Positions 25,280 through 33,937 of a DNA stretch of 64,000 nucleotides are shown piece by piece. The notes under the pieces were generated by a model that saw nothing but the letters and a program-made list of their open reading frames with translations, was not told where the DNA came from and made no database searches. Numbering within the stretch: position 1 is the first letter of the stretch; every line of letters starts with the position of its first letter. The position numbers were made by a program, and so were the translations under genes. Origin of the DNA: Hahellaceae bacterium (GTDB taxonomy: Bacteria; Pseudomonadota; Gammaproteobacteria; Pseudomonadales; Oleiphilaceae); the NCBI GenBank assembly GCA_024234575.1, contig JACKOB010000003.1, positions 682,001 to 746,000 on the forward strand, written 5' to 3'.

Positions 25280-28200
25280 ATGCATAGTGGAATGGTACAC
25301 GATAAAAAGGAAACGGAGCTAACCTCTAGTTCGACCAGGCTTTTTAATCAAATACAGGCACTGGTTCAGTTACTTCGCACTGGTGACAGAAAAGTACGTT
25401 TGCGGCTCGAGGAAGCAGGCGTAAACCTTAAAGATACAGATTTACGCCAGTTTATTCGATTTTCTCCAGAGTCGAATGCTTTTTTACAACGCGGCAATAT
25501 TGAAGCCCGGCTTAAATTGATGTCAGCCATGACCGGTGATGAGTATCGCGATGCAGTGATAGAGCCGGTGGAAGGGAGCGAGCGCTGGTCAGCACCAAAA
25601 GTTGTTAAGAGTATGGCTGCCAAGGTTTATGACGAACGAAAACACGGTTCCTTGTATCTGGCGCAATGTGAGCTTGAAACAGCGGATGGCCCGGTAGTTA
25701 TCGGCATTATGGCGCAAAACCGCAAGGTGAATAATGGTGTCTGGGGTGCTGATCATCACCGTCAGGCGATCAGTTGGGCTCGGGATATGGAGTCCAGAAA
25801 CCGTCCAATTGTGACCTTTATGGATACTCCGGGCGCGGATGCCGGTGTGGATGCCAATTTGAAGAATCAGGCGCATAGTATTTCTGCGCTAATTGCCGCT
25901 ATGACCGATTTATCTGTGCCGGTTATTGGTGTGGTGCTGGGGGTTGGTTATTCTGGCGGCGCGATTCCTTTAGCTGCGGGTAATGCCTTACTGGCAGCAC
26001 GAGATGCGCTGTTTAGCACCATTCAGCCTAAGGGGCTGGCAGCGATATCGCGAAAGCAGCGATTGTCCTGGCAGGCCTGTGCGCAACACGTCGGTGTCTC
26101 TGCCGCAGAGCTGGTCATTGAAGGCGTTGTTGATGGTATCGTCGACTATTCGCCCGCAGAGGGTGCCCAGAATATAGCCAATTTGCGTGATGGCATCGTC
26201 GAGGCCTTACGTTGGACGAGAAAGGCCGCTGTGAATTTGGTTAATGCGATACCTGATGTTGCCAGCTCTTATACTGAAGAGGGGCGTCATTACTGTTCGC
26301 CCACTAATAATTCACCTGTATTACATCAGTACAAACCAGAGGGTTATCCCTCGCTGATTGACAGCTCTGCGAAATTACAGAAAACAGTGTTACTGCGTTC
26401 AAGATTGACAACAGCCACCATTGCCCAGCTGCGCAAAAAGGCACTGCCCCAGGTAGCCGCCGATGATAGCGAAGACGAACGTTTGTCAGCAATTTTGGCG
26501 AGTCGTTTTACCCAGTGGTTTGAAGGCAAAGATCGTCTGATCTATGAAGACTCGTTGCTAAAGGTCTGGAAGCGGTTTCAGGAGTCCCAGGAGCATCGCG
26601 GTGAAAAGCGCAGCTACATGGCGGCACTATTGTTTGGTGACCCCGAAAATGAATACGAAAAGTCATTTAATGATCTGTGTTATGCCTTTTGTTTCTCGCT
26701 TTACAATCGTTGGCAGGGCGATGCGGTACATCACCTTAAAGCGTTGATCGCTGCGCTTGAAAGTGACACATCGACAACTCCAGCAGACCAAATTGCTGAA
26801 GATCAGCTCACTGTCGTGCATGTTCTGCGGGACCCACTGTTTCGTCCGGTGGTGGTAAGCTATTGCCGACAGCTCATACAGCTCGACCGCTTATATGAGG
26901 TTGTGCTGGATCACATGACAGATATCGTCACCGAGTTGGCAGAAGCCGGAAGGTTGAGCCGCGAAATAATGGGGAGGCTGCTTGATGATGCCGGCATTTC
27001 CGGTGAGTCTCGTCGTGATTTTCTTAAGTGGCTGGTGCAGGCGCGTGATACCGGTGGGTTGTCAGGCTATATGCAGTCAGCAGAGCACTGGAAACGGTCG
27101 CAACACTCTCGCATGTCAGAAGTTTTATTTGTTGTGGTAAGTTATTTTTTTGATCGACTTTACCCAGACTACCAGTTATCGCTGGATGATAACAAAAGCT
27201 TTTCCGGGCAGTTTACACCGGTCTCTATCGGCCGTCGCAAGGACTTTTGGAACCGTCTTGTACAGGCTGAAAAAGACTTGCGTATTCAGGCCGTATTGAA
27301 TGATGTTAAACCCTCGGTACGGTATCAACCTGAGGAAATTATTGAAAAGTTCTTTAGCGGCTTCAGAGAGCTGGACGCCGAGTTAACCACGGCGAACCCT
27401 CGGTCGTTCCCTGGGTTTGGCGAAGCGGCGCAAAAGCAGGCGTTACAAACTGGTCGGGCATCGGGTGTTATCACGGGGGTTGCTAATTTTTCTCATTTAA
27501 CACCTGACTCCGGGGACACAATTGCTGCAGAAATCGGTGTTTTAGTATCCAATCATGGCTTTCAGGCTGGGGCATTCGATATGTCCAGTGCTGAGCGCTT
27601 TTGTCGATTGCTGACCTACTGTGCGCAACATCGTTTGCCTGTAGTTTGTTTTGTCTGCTCTGGGGGGATGCAAACCAAAGAGGGCGCTTCCGCGCTTTTC
27701 TCCATGGCGGCAGTGAACGATCATATTAATCGCTTTGTCATGCAGTTAGGGTTGCCGGTGCTGGTGTTTGGTTACGGTGACTGTACCGGTGGCGCACAAG
27801 CGAGTTTTGTGACCCACCCATTAGTGCAAACCTGGTATTTCTCTGGAACGAATATGCCTTTTGCGGGGCGTATTGTTGTCCCGGACTTCCTGCCAGTGAC
27901 AGCAACATTGTCGAACTATTTGCTGGAAGTTGAAGGCAGTATGCAGGGCATTGTGAAACATCCATTTATCGATGATCTGGATGAGCGATTGCAGGCAATT
28001 GACCCTGATATCTATCGGTCAAATCGTACCGTTGATGAAGTGGTCGCGCACTGGTTACAAAAGCGTCAGCCGATGTTGCAGTTTAGCGCAGATGGAGAGG
28101 ACGAGTTTGTACCGCCTATATTTGGCAATTTCGAGCAAGTGTTAGTACACGCTCGCGGATGCACCGCCGTGAAGCTGGTGCAGCAGGTGCAGGCCGCGAA

Positions 28201-29866
28201 CTATCGCGTCCTGCTGGTGCAGTCAGACCCTGATATGGAGTCTGTGGCTGCAGATATGTTGGGTGACAACGACGACCTGGTTTGTCTCGGCGGATTTACC
28301 TCTGACGAAAGTTATCTTAACGGCGAAAGTGTATTGCGCATTGCCAAGCTGCATGGTGTCGAAGCATTGCACCCCGGAATTGGCTTTTTATCAGAAAATT
28401 CAGACTTTGCTCGCAAGTGTCTACAAAATAATGTCAATTTTATCGGCCCATCGCCAGAGAGCATGGCGGCCATGGGTGATAAGTCCCAGGCTATCAAGAC
28501 TGCATTGAAACTGGGGGTTCCTGTGGTGCCTGGCAGTCATGGCCTGCTGACTGATGAAAACCAGGCACTGGTGGTTGCCCGGCAAATAGGCTTCCCGATC
28601 ATTTTAAAAGCTGCGCACGGTGGTGGCGGTAAAGGGATCGTAGTTGTCGAGAACGAAGAGTCATTCATTGCTAAGTTTTTGCGTATCAAAGCAGAAGCGA
28701 GAAGCAGTTTTGGGCGGGATGACATTTATCTCGAGCGGTTTGTTACGCGCTTCAGGCATATTGAAGTACAGCTATTGCGTGACAGTCATGGCAATACAAA
28801 AGTTGTTGGCTTGCGTGACTGCAGTGTGCAACGTAACAAGCAAAAAATTATTGAAGAGTCGGCCTCAACGTTATTACCCGCAGAAAAGGCATTGTTAGCG
28901 AAAGAGTGTGCTGCGCAATTGGCTGAGGCTTGTAATTATCATGGTGCAGGCACCATTGAGTACATCTACGACCTGGATCGCGACCAATTGTATTTTATGG
29001 AAATGAACACCAGGTTGCAGGTAGAGCACCCGGTCACAGAACTGGTGAGTGGGGTAAACATTGTTTTTCAGCAGTTCGAGATAGCCAAAGGCAAGTCTAT
29101 TGCCGATCTCGAGATTGGTGATGTCGGTTATGCCTTCGAGGTGCGCATCAATGCTGAGAGGGTTTCCGTAAAAAATAGTGAAATAAGCGTTGAGCCAACC
29201 CCCGGTAAAGTTGAACGCTGCGAATTTCCAGAGCGACAGGATATCACTCGTATCGTGACGGTTGCCGCAGGCAAGTCTGTACCGCCTTATTACGACAATT
29301 TGATCGCCCAGCTGGTGTCATACGGCAAGGATAGAAACGACGCGATCGCAAAGATGCTGCGCTATTTGAAGTCGATAACGCTTGAAGGTATCAGCTCGAA
29401 TATTCCGTTGCTGACATACATTCTGCAAGATGAAGTCTTTTTGTCCGGCGATTATGACACCGATTATTTGCCAGGTCTGGCGCAAAGAAAAGGAGATCAG
29501 CTTAGCGAGCATCTTGCCAAGTGGGGGCGTCAGGTTCAGGTGACCAAGCAGTTGGATATCCAGGTAGAAGGCTCGGATGAACTTAAAGTTTTTGCACCAT
29601 CCAATAGTATTTTGTATCAGTCGCCGGCGCCCAATAAACCTTCGTTTGTAAAAGAAGGGGATATTATCAGCGTGACAGACACCCTTTGTTTGCTTGAAGT
29701 AATGAAAATGTTTCAACCCCTCACGCTGGGGAACTTCAATTCGAAAAACAATGAATTGTATCCGGCAGGAAGCAAGTTCGAGGTAACGCACATAAAAGGT
29801 GTGGATGGGCAGCAGATTAATAAAGATGATTTGTTATTCGTTGTGCGGCCGGTGGCTTCTGCCTGA
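25280..29866 (+). CDS. Single-chain multidomain acyl-CoA carboxylase (CT-alpha-like, CT-beta-like, BC, biotinyl)
   Basis: A 1528-residue biotin-dependent carboxylase. Residues about 85-320 resemble the AccA half of carboxyltransferase (FMDTPGADAG near 179, VLGVGYSGGAIPL near 219). About 330-700 is helical and unassigned. About 720-930 resembles the AccD half (VCFVCSGGMQTKEGASAL near 788, GDCTGGAQASF near 833), without a zinc ribbon. About 955-1410 is biotin carboxylase (GVEALHPGIGFLSEN, AHGGGGKGIVVVE, MEMNTRLQVEHPVTE). The C-terminal domain holds the biotin Lys1476 in LEVMKM. It would carboxylate an acyl-CoA, with acetyl-CoA possible but not shown. The AccA-like half precedes the AccD-like half, the reverse of the usual order. 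An ACP gene lies 135 bases downstream and fabA upstream. Confidence 0.9.
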   Translation: MHSGMVHDKKETELTSSSTRLFNQIQALVQLLRTGDRKVRLRLEEAGVNLKDTDLRQFIRFSPESNAFLQRGNIEARLKLMSAMTGDEYRDAVIEPVEGSERWSAPKVVKSMAAKVYDERKHGSLYLAQCELETADGPVVIGIMAQNRKVNNGVWGADHHRQAISWARDMESRNRPIVTFMDTPGADAGVDANLKNQAHSISALIAAMTDLSVPVIGVVLGVGYSGGAIPLAAGNALLAARDALFSTIQPKGLAAISRKQRLSWQACAQHVGVSAAELVIEGVVDGIVDYSPAEGAQNIANLRDGIVEALRWTRKAAVNLVNAIPDVASSYTEEGRHYCSPTNNSPVLHQYKPEGYPSLIDSSAKLQKTVLLRSRLTTATIAQLRKKALPQVAADDSEDERLSAILASRFTQWFEGKDRLIYEDSLLKVWKRFQESQEHRGEKRSYMAALLFGDPENEYEKSFNDLCYAFCFSLYNRWQGDAVHHLKALIAALESDTSTTPADQIAEDQLTVVHVLRDPLFRPVVVSYCRQLIQLDRLYEVVLDHMTDIVTELAEAGRLSREIMGRLLDDAGISGESRRDFLKWLVQARDTGGLSGYMQSAEHWKRSQHSRMSEVLFVVVSYFFDRLYPDYQLSLDDNKSFSGQFTPVSIGRRKDFWNRLVQAEKDLRIQAVLNDVKPSVRYQPEEIIEKFFSGFRELDAELTTANPRSFPGFGEAAQKQALQTGRASGVITGVANFSHLTPDSGDTIAAEIGVLVSNHGFQAGAFDMSSAERFCRLLTYCAQHRLPVVCFVCSGGMQTKEGASALFSMAAVNDHINRFVMQLGLPVLVFGYGDCTGGAQASFVTHPLVQTWYFSGTNMPFAGRIVVPDFLPVTATLSNYLLEVEGSMQGIVKHPFIDDLDERLQAIDPDIYRSNRTVDEVVAHWLQKRQPMLQFSADGEDEFVPPIFGNFEQVLVHARGCTAVKLVQQVQAANYRVLLVQSDPDMESVAADMLGDNDDLVCLGGFTSDESYLNGESVLRIAKLHGVEALHPGIGFLSENSDFARKCLQNNVNFIGPSPESMAAMGDKSQAIKTALKLGVPVVPGSHGLLTDENQALVVARQIGFPIILKAAHGGGGKGIVVVENEESFIAKFLRIKAEARSSFGRDDIYLERFVTRFRHIEVQLLRDSHGNTKVVGLRDCSVQRNKQKIIEESASTLLPAEKALLAKECAAQLAEACNYHGAGTIEYIYDLDRDQLYFMEMNTRLQVEHPVTELVSGVNIVFQQFEIAKGKSIADLEIGDVGYAFEVRINAERVSVKNSEISVEPTPGKVERCEFPERQDITRIVTVAAGKSVPPYYDNLIAQLVSYGKDRNDAIAKMLRYLKSITLEGISSNIPLLTYILQDEVFLSGDYDTDYLPGLAQRKGDQLSEHLAKWGRQVQVTKQLDIQVEGSDELKVFAPSNSILYQSPAPNKPSFVKEGDIISVTDTLCLLEVMKMFQPLTLGNFNSKNNELYPAGSKFEVTHIKGVDGQQINKDDLLFVVRPVASA

Positions 29867-30001
29867 TGGTTCAACATACTATTTGAGTGCCAACAGATTT
29901 TTGAAAAAACCGTTGTTTGAAGCTCCATCATATTGTCATGTTCTGCGCGGTAATATGGTGGGCAGGAAAAACAGCCCTTAAAAGTGAGAAAGGAAAATTG
30001 T

Positions 30002-30241
30002 ATGTCAGATATATTTGCTGAGGTTAAAAAGGTTATTTGTGATCAACTGGATGTTGAGGCCTCTCAAGTGATACCAGAGGCCAGGTTTGTCGAAGATCTG
30101 GGTGCTGATTCTCTGGACACCGTAGAGTTGGTGATGGCCTTTGAAGAGGCATTCGATTTTGAGATTCCCGATGAGCAGGCTGAACAGATAAAGTCAGTGC
30201 AGGACGTTCTGGATCTTATCGCAGCAAAAGATGCAGCCTGA
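30002..30241 (+). CDS. Acyl carrier protein
   Basis: A 79-residue acidic four-helix carrier protein with the phosphopantetheine Ser37 in the motif [10 protein letters not shown]. It resembles the fatty-acid-synthesis AcpP closely ([29 protein letters not shown]). AAAGGA lies upstream of ATG 30002. It follows the carboxylase gene by 135 bases on the same strand and ends at a strong terminator. The usual acpP neighbours (fabD, fabG, fabF) are absent, so this may be an extra ACP dedicated to the carboxylase or to a special lipid. Alternatively it is the only ACP, relocated. The window cannot distinguish these. Confidence 0.93.
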   Translation: MSDIFAEVKKVICDQLDVEASQVIPEARFVEDLGADSLDTVELVMAFEEAFDFEIPDEQAEQIKSVQDVLDLIAAKDAA

Positions 30242-30261
30242 TCTAGTGTGCTATTAGTATT

Positions 30262-30297
30262 AAAAATGGGTGCTGACTAAGGCACCCATTTTTTTTG
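30262..30297 (+). terminator. Strong rho-independent terminator after the ACP gene
   Basis: The stem AAAATGGGTGC with GCACCCATTTT (11 bp) has an 8-base loop and is followed by a run of T residues, 21 bases after the stop. Confidence 0.93.
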
Positions 30298-30397
30298 CTT
30301 TAAGGGTCACTGAGAAGTCGCCGGTGCAGTGGCTGGTAAAAGAAGGATGGAACAATAGGGCGCATCGGTGCAGATGAGGTGAAGCCGAATCACAGAG

Positions 30398-30442
30398 ACA
30401 AAAAAACCGCAGATCGAAGCGAGGCTGTGTTTCGATCTGCGG
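30398..30442 (-). terminator. Terminator for the leftward small membrane-protein gene
   Basis: A perfect 12-bp inverted repeat (CCGCAGATCGAA with TTCGATCTGCGG, 12-base loop) is followed on the minus strand by seven T residues. It lies about 30 bases beyond the stop of the gene at 30474-30782. Confidence 0.88.
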
Positions 30443-30473
30443 GAAGACACTAACGATTCTCGTGAGAGGTAGG

Positions 30474-30782
30474 TTAGTCAGCAAACTGGGGTGTATCGCC
30501 TCGGTTCAGGGTCGGTGTAGCATGACTTTTGGACACGACCGTCGAGTAATAAAGGTTTTCATTCATGCTTTGCGCTTTGTATGGCAGTGCAGCGCTATGG
30601 TTTTGCGTCATCATTGGTGCAGCACGGCTTTGTAATAGGCTGTGTCGCTCGTTTTGTGCACTATCTGTCGATGCATTGCTTTTCTGCTGGCTATAAGCAG
30701 AGATGGTTAGCATCAGCATAAAAATAATCAAAATCTGATATGGAGGATGCAAGTCTTTTTCTATCGCTTCTATCGTTTGCAT
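30474..30782 (-). CDS. Small membrane-anchored hypothetical protein
   Basis: A 102-residue frame with one hydrophobic helix near residues 15-31 (YQILIIFMLMLTISAY) and a polar, Ser/Asn/Gln-rich C-terminal tail. AAAGGG lies a few bases before ATG 30782 and a strong leftward terminator follows the stop, so transcription of this frame is likely. I do not recognise the family. The hydrophobic helix is preceded by 14 residues with mixed charge, so it may be either a signal anchor or a cleaved signal peptide. Its neighbour upstream on the same strand encodes an EF-hand protein, separated by 116 bases. Confidence 0.5.
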   Translation of the reverse strand: MQTIEAIEKDLHPPYQILIIFMLMLTISAYSQQKSNASTDSAQNERHSLLQSRAAPMMTQNHSAALPYKAQSMNENLYYSTVVSKSHATPTLNRGDTPQFAD

Positions 30783-30898
30783 AGCTAGCCCTTTTGTTGG
30801 CTGTTGCCGTATCGATTATTATTTATTTTTGCTAATTGTAAGGCTGCAGCGTTCATCCATGAGTGCGCTGCAGCAGCGGCATCCTTGCCCTTAGACTG

Positions 30899-31186
30899 CT
30901 AGCTTGCAGCCTGACCTTCCTTAATTACCTGCGCTTTATGGGCTTTGTACTCTTCGCTTGAAATACGATCGTCTTTATCTGTATCGATGAGAGAAAACCC
31001 TTCTGTTAATTCGCTATCGCCAGCAGCTTCAGTTTTGTCTAGTGATGCATCTTTATTGGCATCCAGCGACTCAAAAATTGCTGTGCTGTCATCTTGCGCC
31101 GCATCAGTTTCGATATCTTGCGCAGATAGAGCATTACTTGTTGCCACCAGTGCTAATGTTGCGAAAGCTAGTAAAAATTTTTTCAT
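30899..31186 (-). CDS. Small secreted EF-hand protein
   Basis: A 95-residue protein with a signal peptide (MKKFLLAFATLALVATSNALSAQ) and two 12-residue EF-hand loops: residues 42-53, DANKDASLDKTE, and 68-79, DTDKDDRISSEE. Both keep Asp at positions 1, 3 or 5 and Glu at position 12, so paired Ca2+ binding in the periplasm is expected. Small EF-hand proteins of this kind are common in gammaproteobacteria and have no defined role. The gene is monocistronic in appearance. No ribosome-binding site beyond a short purine run (GGGAAAGGCG) is seen upstream, at acceptable distance. Confidence 0.8.
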   Translation of the reverse strand: MKKFLLAFATLALVATSNALSAQDIETDAAQDDSTAIFESLDANKDASLDKTEAAGDSELTEGFSLIDTDKDDRISSEEYKAHKAQVIKEGQAAS

Positions 31187-31817
31187 TCTCGCCTTTCCCT
31201 CTTGTTATAAGTAACGATGTCCATCCTAAAAACAGCCGGATCAATCTCGACAAACCGATTCACGAGTCAGGAAAGCCTTGGTAAGCAGCGCCTCTCACTA
31301 GGGTTTGCTTCATTCCATCATCTTGATTTTAAGCATTACCACAATGCTCTGATCCAATTGTGGGTATCCTCAAACCATTTGAATGCTTGTTGATGATTAA
31401 GGGTATGCTCGAAGTATGCCAGAAAAATAAAATACTAATATAAACAATAACATAAGCGTTTATTTGTTTTGGTTTTAGACTTTCGTTAGTTTTTTCAACG
31501 AGAATCCCGGAGAATGTGTTGCTAAATTGCAACGAAGGTTGTGATTAAAATAGCCAATTCTATATATATCAAAGAGTTATGCTGTTTCAAAATTGCAACG
31601 TACAGGTCTGGTCGTATCTGTGCCCCGTTGGTTTTGTATTGCGTCACTAGCCGCTTTTAGTTGAATTTTGTGTTGCCAGCACCTGTAAGCAGAATAAATA
31701 GCTGTAAATGGTGAGTTGTACCAAAAAAATGCACCGGATTTTAGGAGGAGGGGTTGATTATCAGGGGGCCATGCAGGATAACAGCCTTCTTGAAGATATT
31801 TGTAGTTATTGTCACAG
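31187..31817. other. Long intergenic region upstream of glrK
   Basis: About 630 bases without a convincing gene, lying between the divergent EF-hand and glrK transcription units. It is A/T-rich from about 31410 to 31570. Two leftward frames (31329-31532, 31577-31894) lack ribosome-binding sites and family resemblance. It should carry both promoters and may carry a small RNA. I could fix neither. Confidence 0.4.
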
Positions 31818-31833
31818 GTTGCCAAAAGGCAAC
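31818..31833 (+). repeat. Inverted repeat just before glrK
   Basis: GTTGCC-AAAA-GGCAAC is a perfect 6-bp hairpin with a 4-base loop, 14 bases before ATG 31848. It could be an mRNA structure in the leader or a protein-binding palindrome; no T-run follows, so it is not a terminator. Confidence 0.5.
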
Positions 31834-31847
31834 AGGGTACCGGGTTA

Positions 31848-33341
31848 ATGGACAAACAGCGACAAACCAACAGCCATTGGACGAGTTTCAGCACTTTTAG
31901 CCAGTGGCGACAATCGGCGTCATTGACCCGTCAGTGGAGTTTGGCGGTATTTTTTACGGTACTGCCATTGTTGCTGGCTGTTGGCTATGCCATTTACTCT
32001 CTCGACAAACAGAATCAGGGACAGCATGCGCTGGTGAGTTCGGTGATCAGGGTGAATCAGCTGGGATTGCAGATCGTCGAAGATATTAAAGAAATGGAAC
32101 GCTTAGCCCGGCAATCAATGATTTTGCAGGATGAGCGACTAGACCGGTTTTCTGAAGATAAAGCTTCAAAACTCAACGTTAAGCTGTTGTCTTTGGCTGA
32201 GGTTATGATCCTGCCAGAGAGGCAGCACAGAATCGACAGGCTGATGACACTGCTAGCGACGAAAACTGAGGTGTTGATGGCGATGTCCAGTATCGATACA
32301 GCAGACCGGTTTGAGTCGCTTGGGTGGAAGTACGATACCGCAAATAAACTGGGTGCGGACATCAAAAAGGATACGGAACAGTATATTAATGATGCACTGG
32401 CGATGTCTGAGCAAGAGTTTCAGGCCAAACGGAAGTACCTGCTACTTATTGGGTCTTTGGTTTTACCGGTAACCTTATTGCTGCTTGGTTTCTTTTCTTA
32501 TCGGATATCACAGCCACTCAAGTCTTTGGCGGGAGCAATACGTCGGCTGGGGCAGGGGGCTATTTATGAGCCAGTCATGGTAGAAGGGCCGGGTGATATC
32601 GCTGTTTTGGTTAGTCGCCTCGAATGGATGCGTGAGCGGCTATTGGTTTTGGAAAAACAAAAAAACATGTTTCTTCGCCATGTCACCCACGAGCTAAAAA
32701 CACCATTGGCGGCAATTATGGAGGCGACATCGCTATTAATGGATGAAGTCCCCGGGGCAATTAACAGCAAGCAAAAAAATGTATTGAACATTCTAGAGCG
32801 TAATGCGCGAAGCCTGCTCGAACAAATTCAGCAGTTATTGAATTACAACGAAGTGAGAGTCGCTATTGAGTCCTCGCATCAGTTAGTGTCGTTTCAAGAG
32901 TTAGTGCAACGTGCAGTGCGTCGTCAGGCCGATACGGCAAAAGCTCGGGGTGTTAAGATTGTTTTAAATGGTGCCGAAATGTCTTTGCCTTTGGACTCGG
33001 TAAGAATTGATATGATGTTGAGCAACCTGCTATCAAATGCGGTAAATTATTCACCCTCTGACGATGAAGTAGTGTTAGCCTGGGGTCAGGTAAATAAAAA
33101 TGAAATATGGTTCGAGGTGATTGATCATGGGCCAGGTATCCCTGAATCCGAGCATGAAGCAATCTTCCAGCCGTTTTATCAGGGAAGCGCGAAGCGCATA
33201 GGCTCAACCAAAGGCAGTGGTTTAGGGCTGTCTATCACCCGCGAATGTATCGATGCATTGCATGGCAGTATTCACATAGAAAGCCGACCCGGCAAAGGGA
33301 GCAAATTTAGAGTGACTTTACCAATTAAAGGACAGAAGTAA
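31848..33341 (+). CDS. glrK: Sensor histidine kinase, GlrK/QseE-like
   Basis: A 497-residue membrane kinase. TM1 is about 31-50, a helical periplasmic domain about 52-195, TM2 about 198-217, then HAMP and a HisKA domain with His281 in RHVTHELKTPLAAI. The ATPase part shows NLLSNAVNYSP, DHGPGIP and GSGLGLSIT. Gene order with a small lipoprotein and a sigma-54-dependent regulator matches the Escherichia coli glrK-qseG-glrR operon, where the pair activates transcription of the glmY small RNA. ATG 31848 is preferred over the upstream TTG at 31809. The kinase stop overlaps the qseG start by one base. Transfer of the E. coli targets to this organism is inference. Confidence 0.88.
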   Translation: MDKQRQTNSHWTSFSTFSQWRQSASLTRQWSLAVFFTVLPLLLAVGYAIYSLDKQNQGQHALVSSVIRVNQLGLQIVEDIKEMERLARQSMILQDERLDRFSEDKASKLNVKLLSLAEVMILPERQHRIDRLMTLLATKTEVLMAMSSIDTADRFESLGWKYDTANKLGADIKKDTEQYINDALAMSEQEFQAKRKYLLLIGSLVLPVTLLLLGFFSYRISQPLKSLAGAIRRLGQGAIYEPVMVEGPGDIAVLVSRLEWMRERLLVLEKQKNMFLRHVTHELKTPLAAIMEATSLLMDEVPGAINSKQKNVLNILERNARSLLEQIQQLLNYNEVRVAIESSHQLVSFQELVQRAVRRQADTAKARGVKIVLNGAEMSLPLDSVRIDMMLSNLLSNAVNYSPSDDEVVLAWGQVNKNEIWFEVIDHGPGIPESEHEAIFQPFYQGSAKRIGSTKGSGLGLSITRECIDALHGSIHIESRPGKGSKFRVTLPIKGQK

Positions 33342-33937
33342 TGGTGGTTCAGATGTATTCGCTTCGTCCCATTTTTTTACTGGCGGGATTGTGTTTGGTT
33401 ATCGGTTGTCAGCCGATTACTATTCGCTCAATTACCACGGAAGATTGCCCGGCTGTGGTTGAGGTTGCCCCCGTTGCCGAGTGCGAGCAACAGCCACCAA
33501 AAGTCTATAGTGCTTCGTCCTGGCTGATTCAGCGGGGATTCTACTGTGGTGCCGGGGCGTCGGCACAAGACAAAAAAGTTAATATTGGACGCACTCAGGG
33601 TGTGACGGAGTCGCAGCGGGCGAAATTAGCACAATTGATGGCCCTTAGTTGTGCACCAGCAGTGGTTAAGCGTCATGCGGCAAACGAGCCGCAGGCTGCG
33701 GACAACACTACTGCGCCCGTCGCAACGGCGCAGTCATTAAATCTTTTTTTACAGCAATTGGTCAGTGAAAGCGGCTGGTCGGCTGACTTTCAGGCATTGT
33801 TTGGCTTATTGGCAGAGCAGGCCAGTCAGCAGCATCAATTGGCATTAGAGAGTCAGACTGTTCGGCTAGAAATGCAGCAGAAAATAGACGCCCTGATGCA
33901 GCTGGAAAGAGATATCAGTAACAGGGACGTAAAATGA
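33341..33937 (+). CDS. qseG: QseG-like outer-membrane lipoprotein
   Basis: A 198-residue lipoprotein: signal peptide with lipobox VIGC (Cys23), a Cys-rich mature N-terminus, and a C-terminal helical segment rich in Gln and Leu (ASQQHQLALESQTVRLEMQQKIDALMQLERDI) likely to form a coiled coil. It lies between the kinase and the response-regulator genes, overlapping the first by one base and the second by four. Position and type identify it as the QseG counterpart, a lipoprotein that in Escherichia coli contacts the periplasmic part of the kinase. Sequence conservation of QseG is low, so the call rests mainly on synteny. ATG 33353 is an alternative start. Confidence 0.75.
   Translation: MVVQMYSLRPIFLLAGLCLVIGCQPITIRSITTEDCPAVVEVAPVAECEQQPPKVYSASSWLIQRGFYCGAGASAQDKKVNIGRTQGVTESQRAKLAQLMALSCAPAVVKRHAANEPQAADNTTAPVATAQSLNLFLQQLVSESGWSADFQALFGLLAEQASQQHQLALESQTVRLEMQQKIDALMQLERDISNRDVK

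Noticed and set aside
31329..31532. Leftward 67-codon frame in the gap before glrK
   Set aside because: It starts only at TTG in an A/T-rich stretch, with no ribosome-binding site and no family resemblance.
31577..31894. Leftward 105-codon frame overlapping the glrK start
   Set aside because: It runs antisense through the glrK start and the leader hairpin, with no initiation signal; judged a chance frame.
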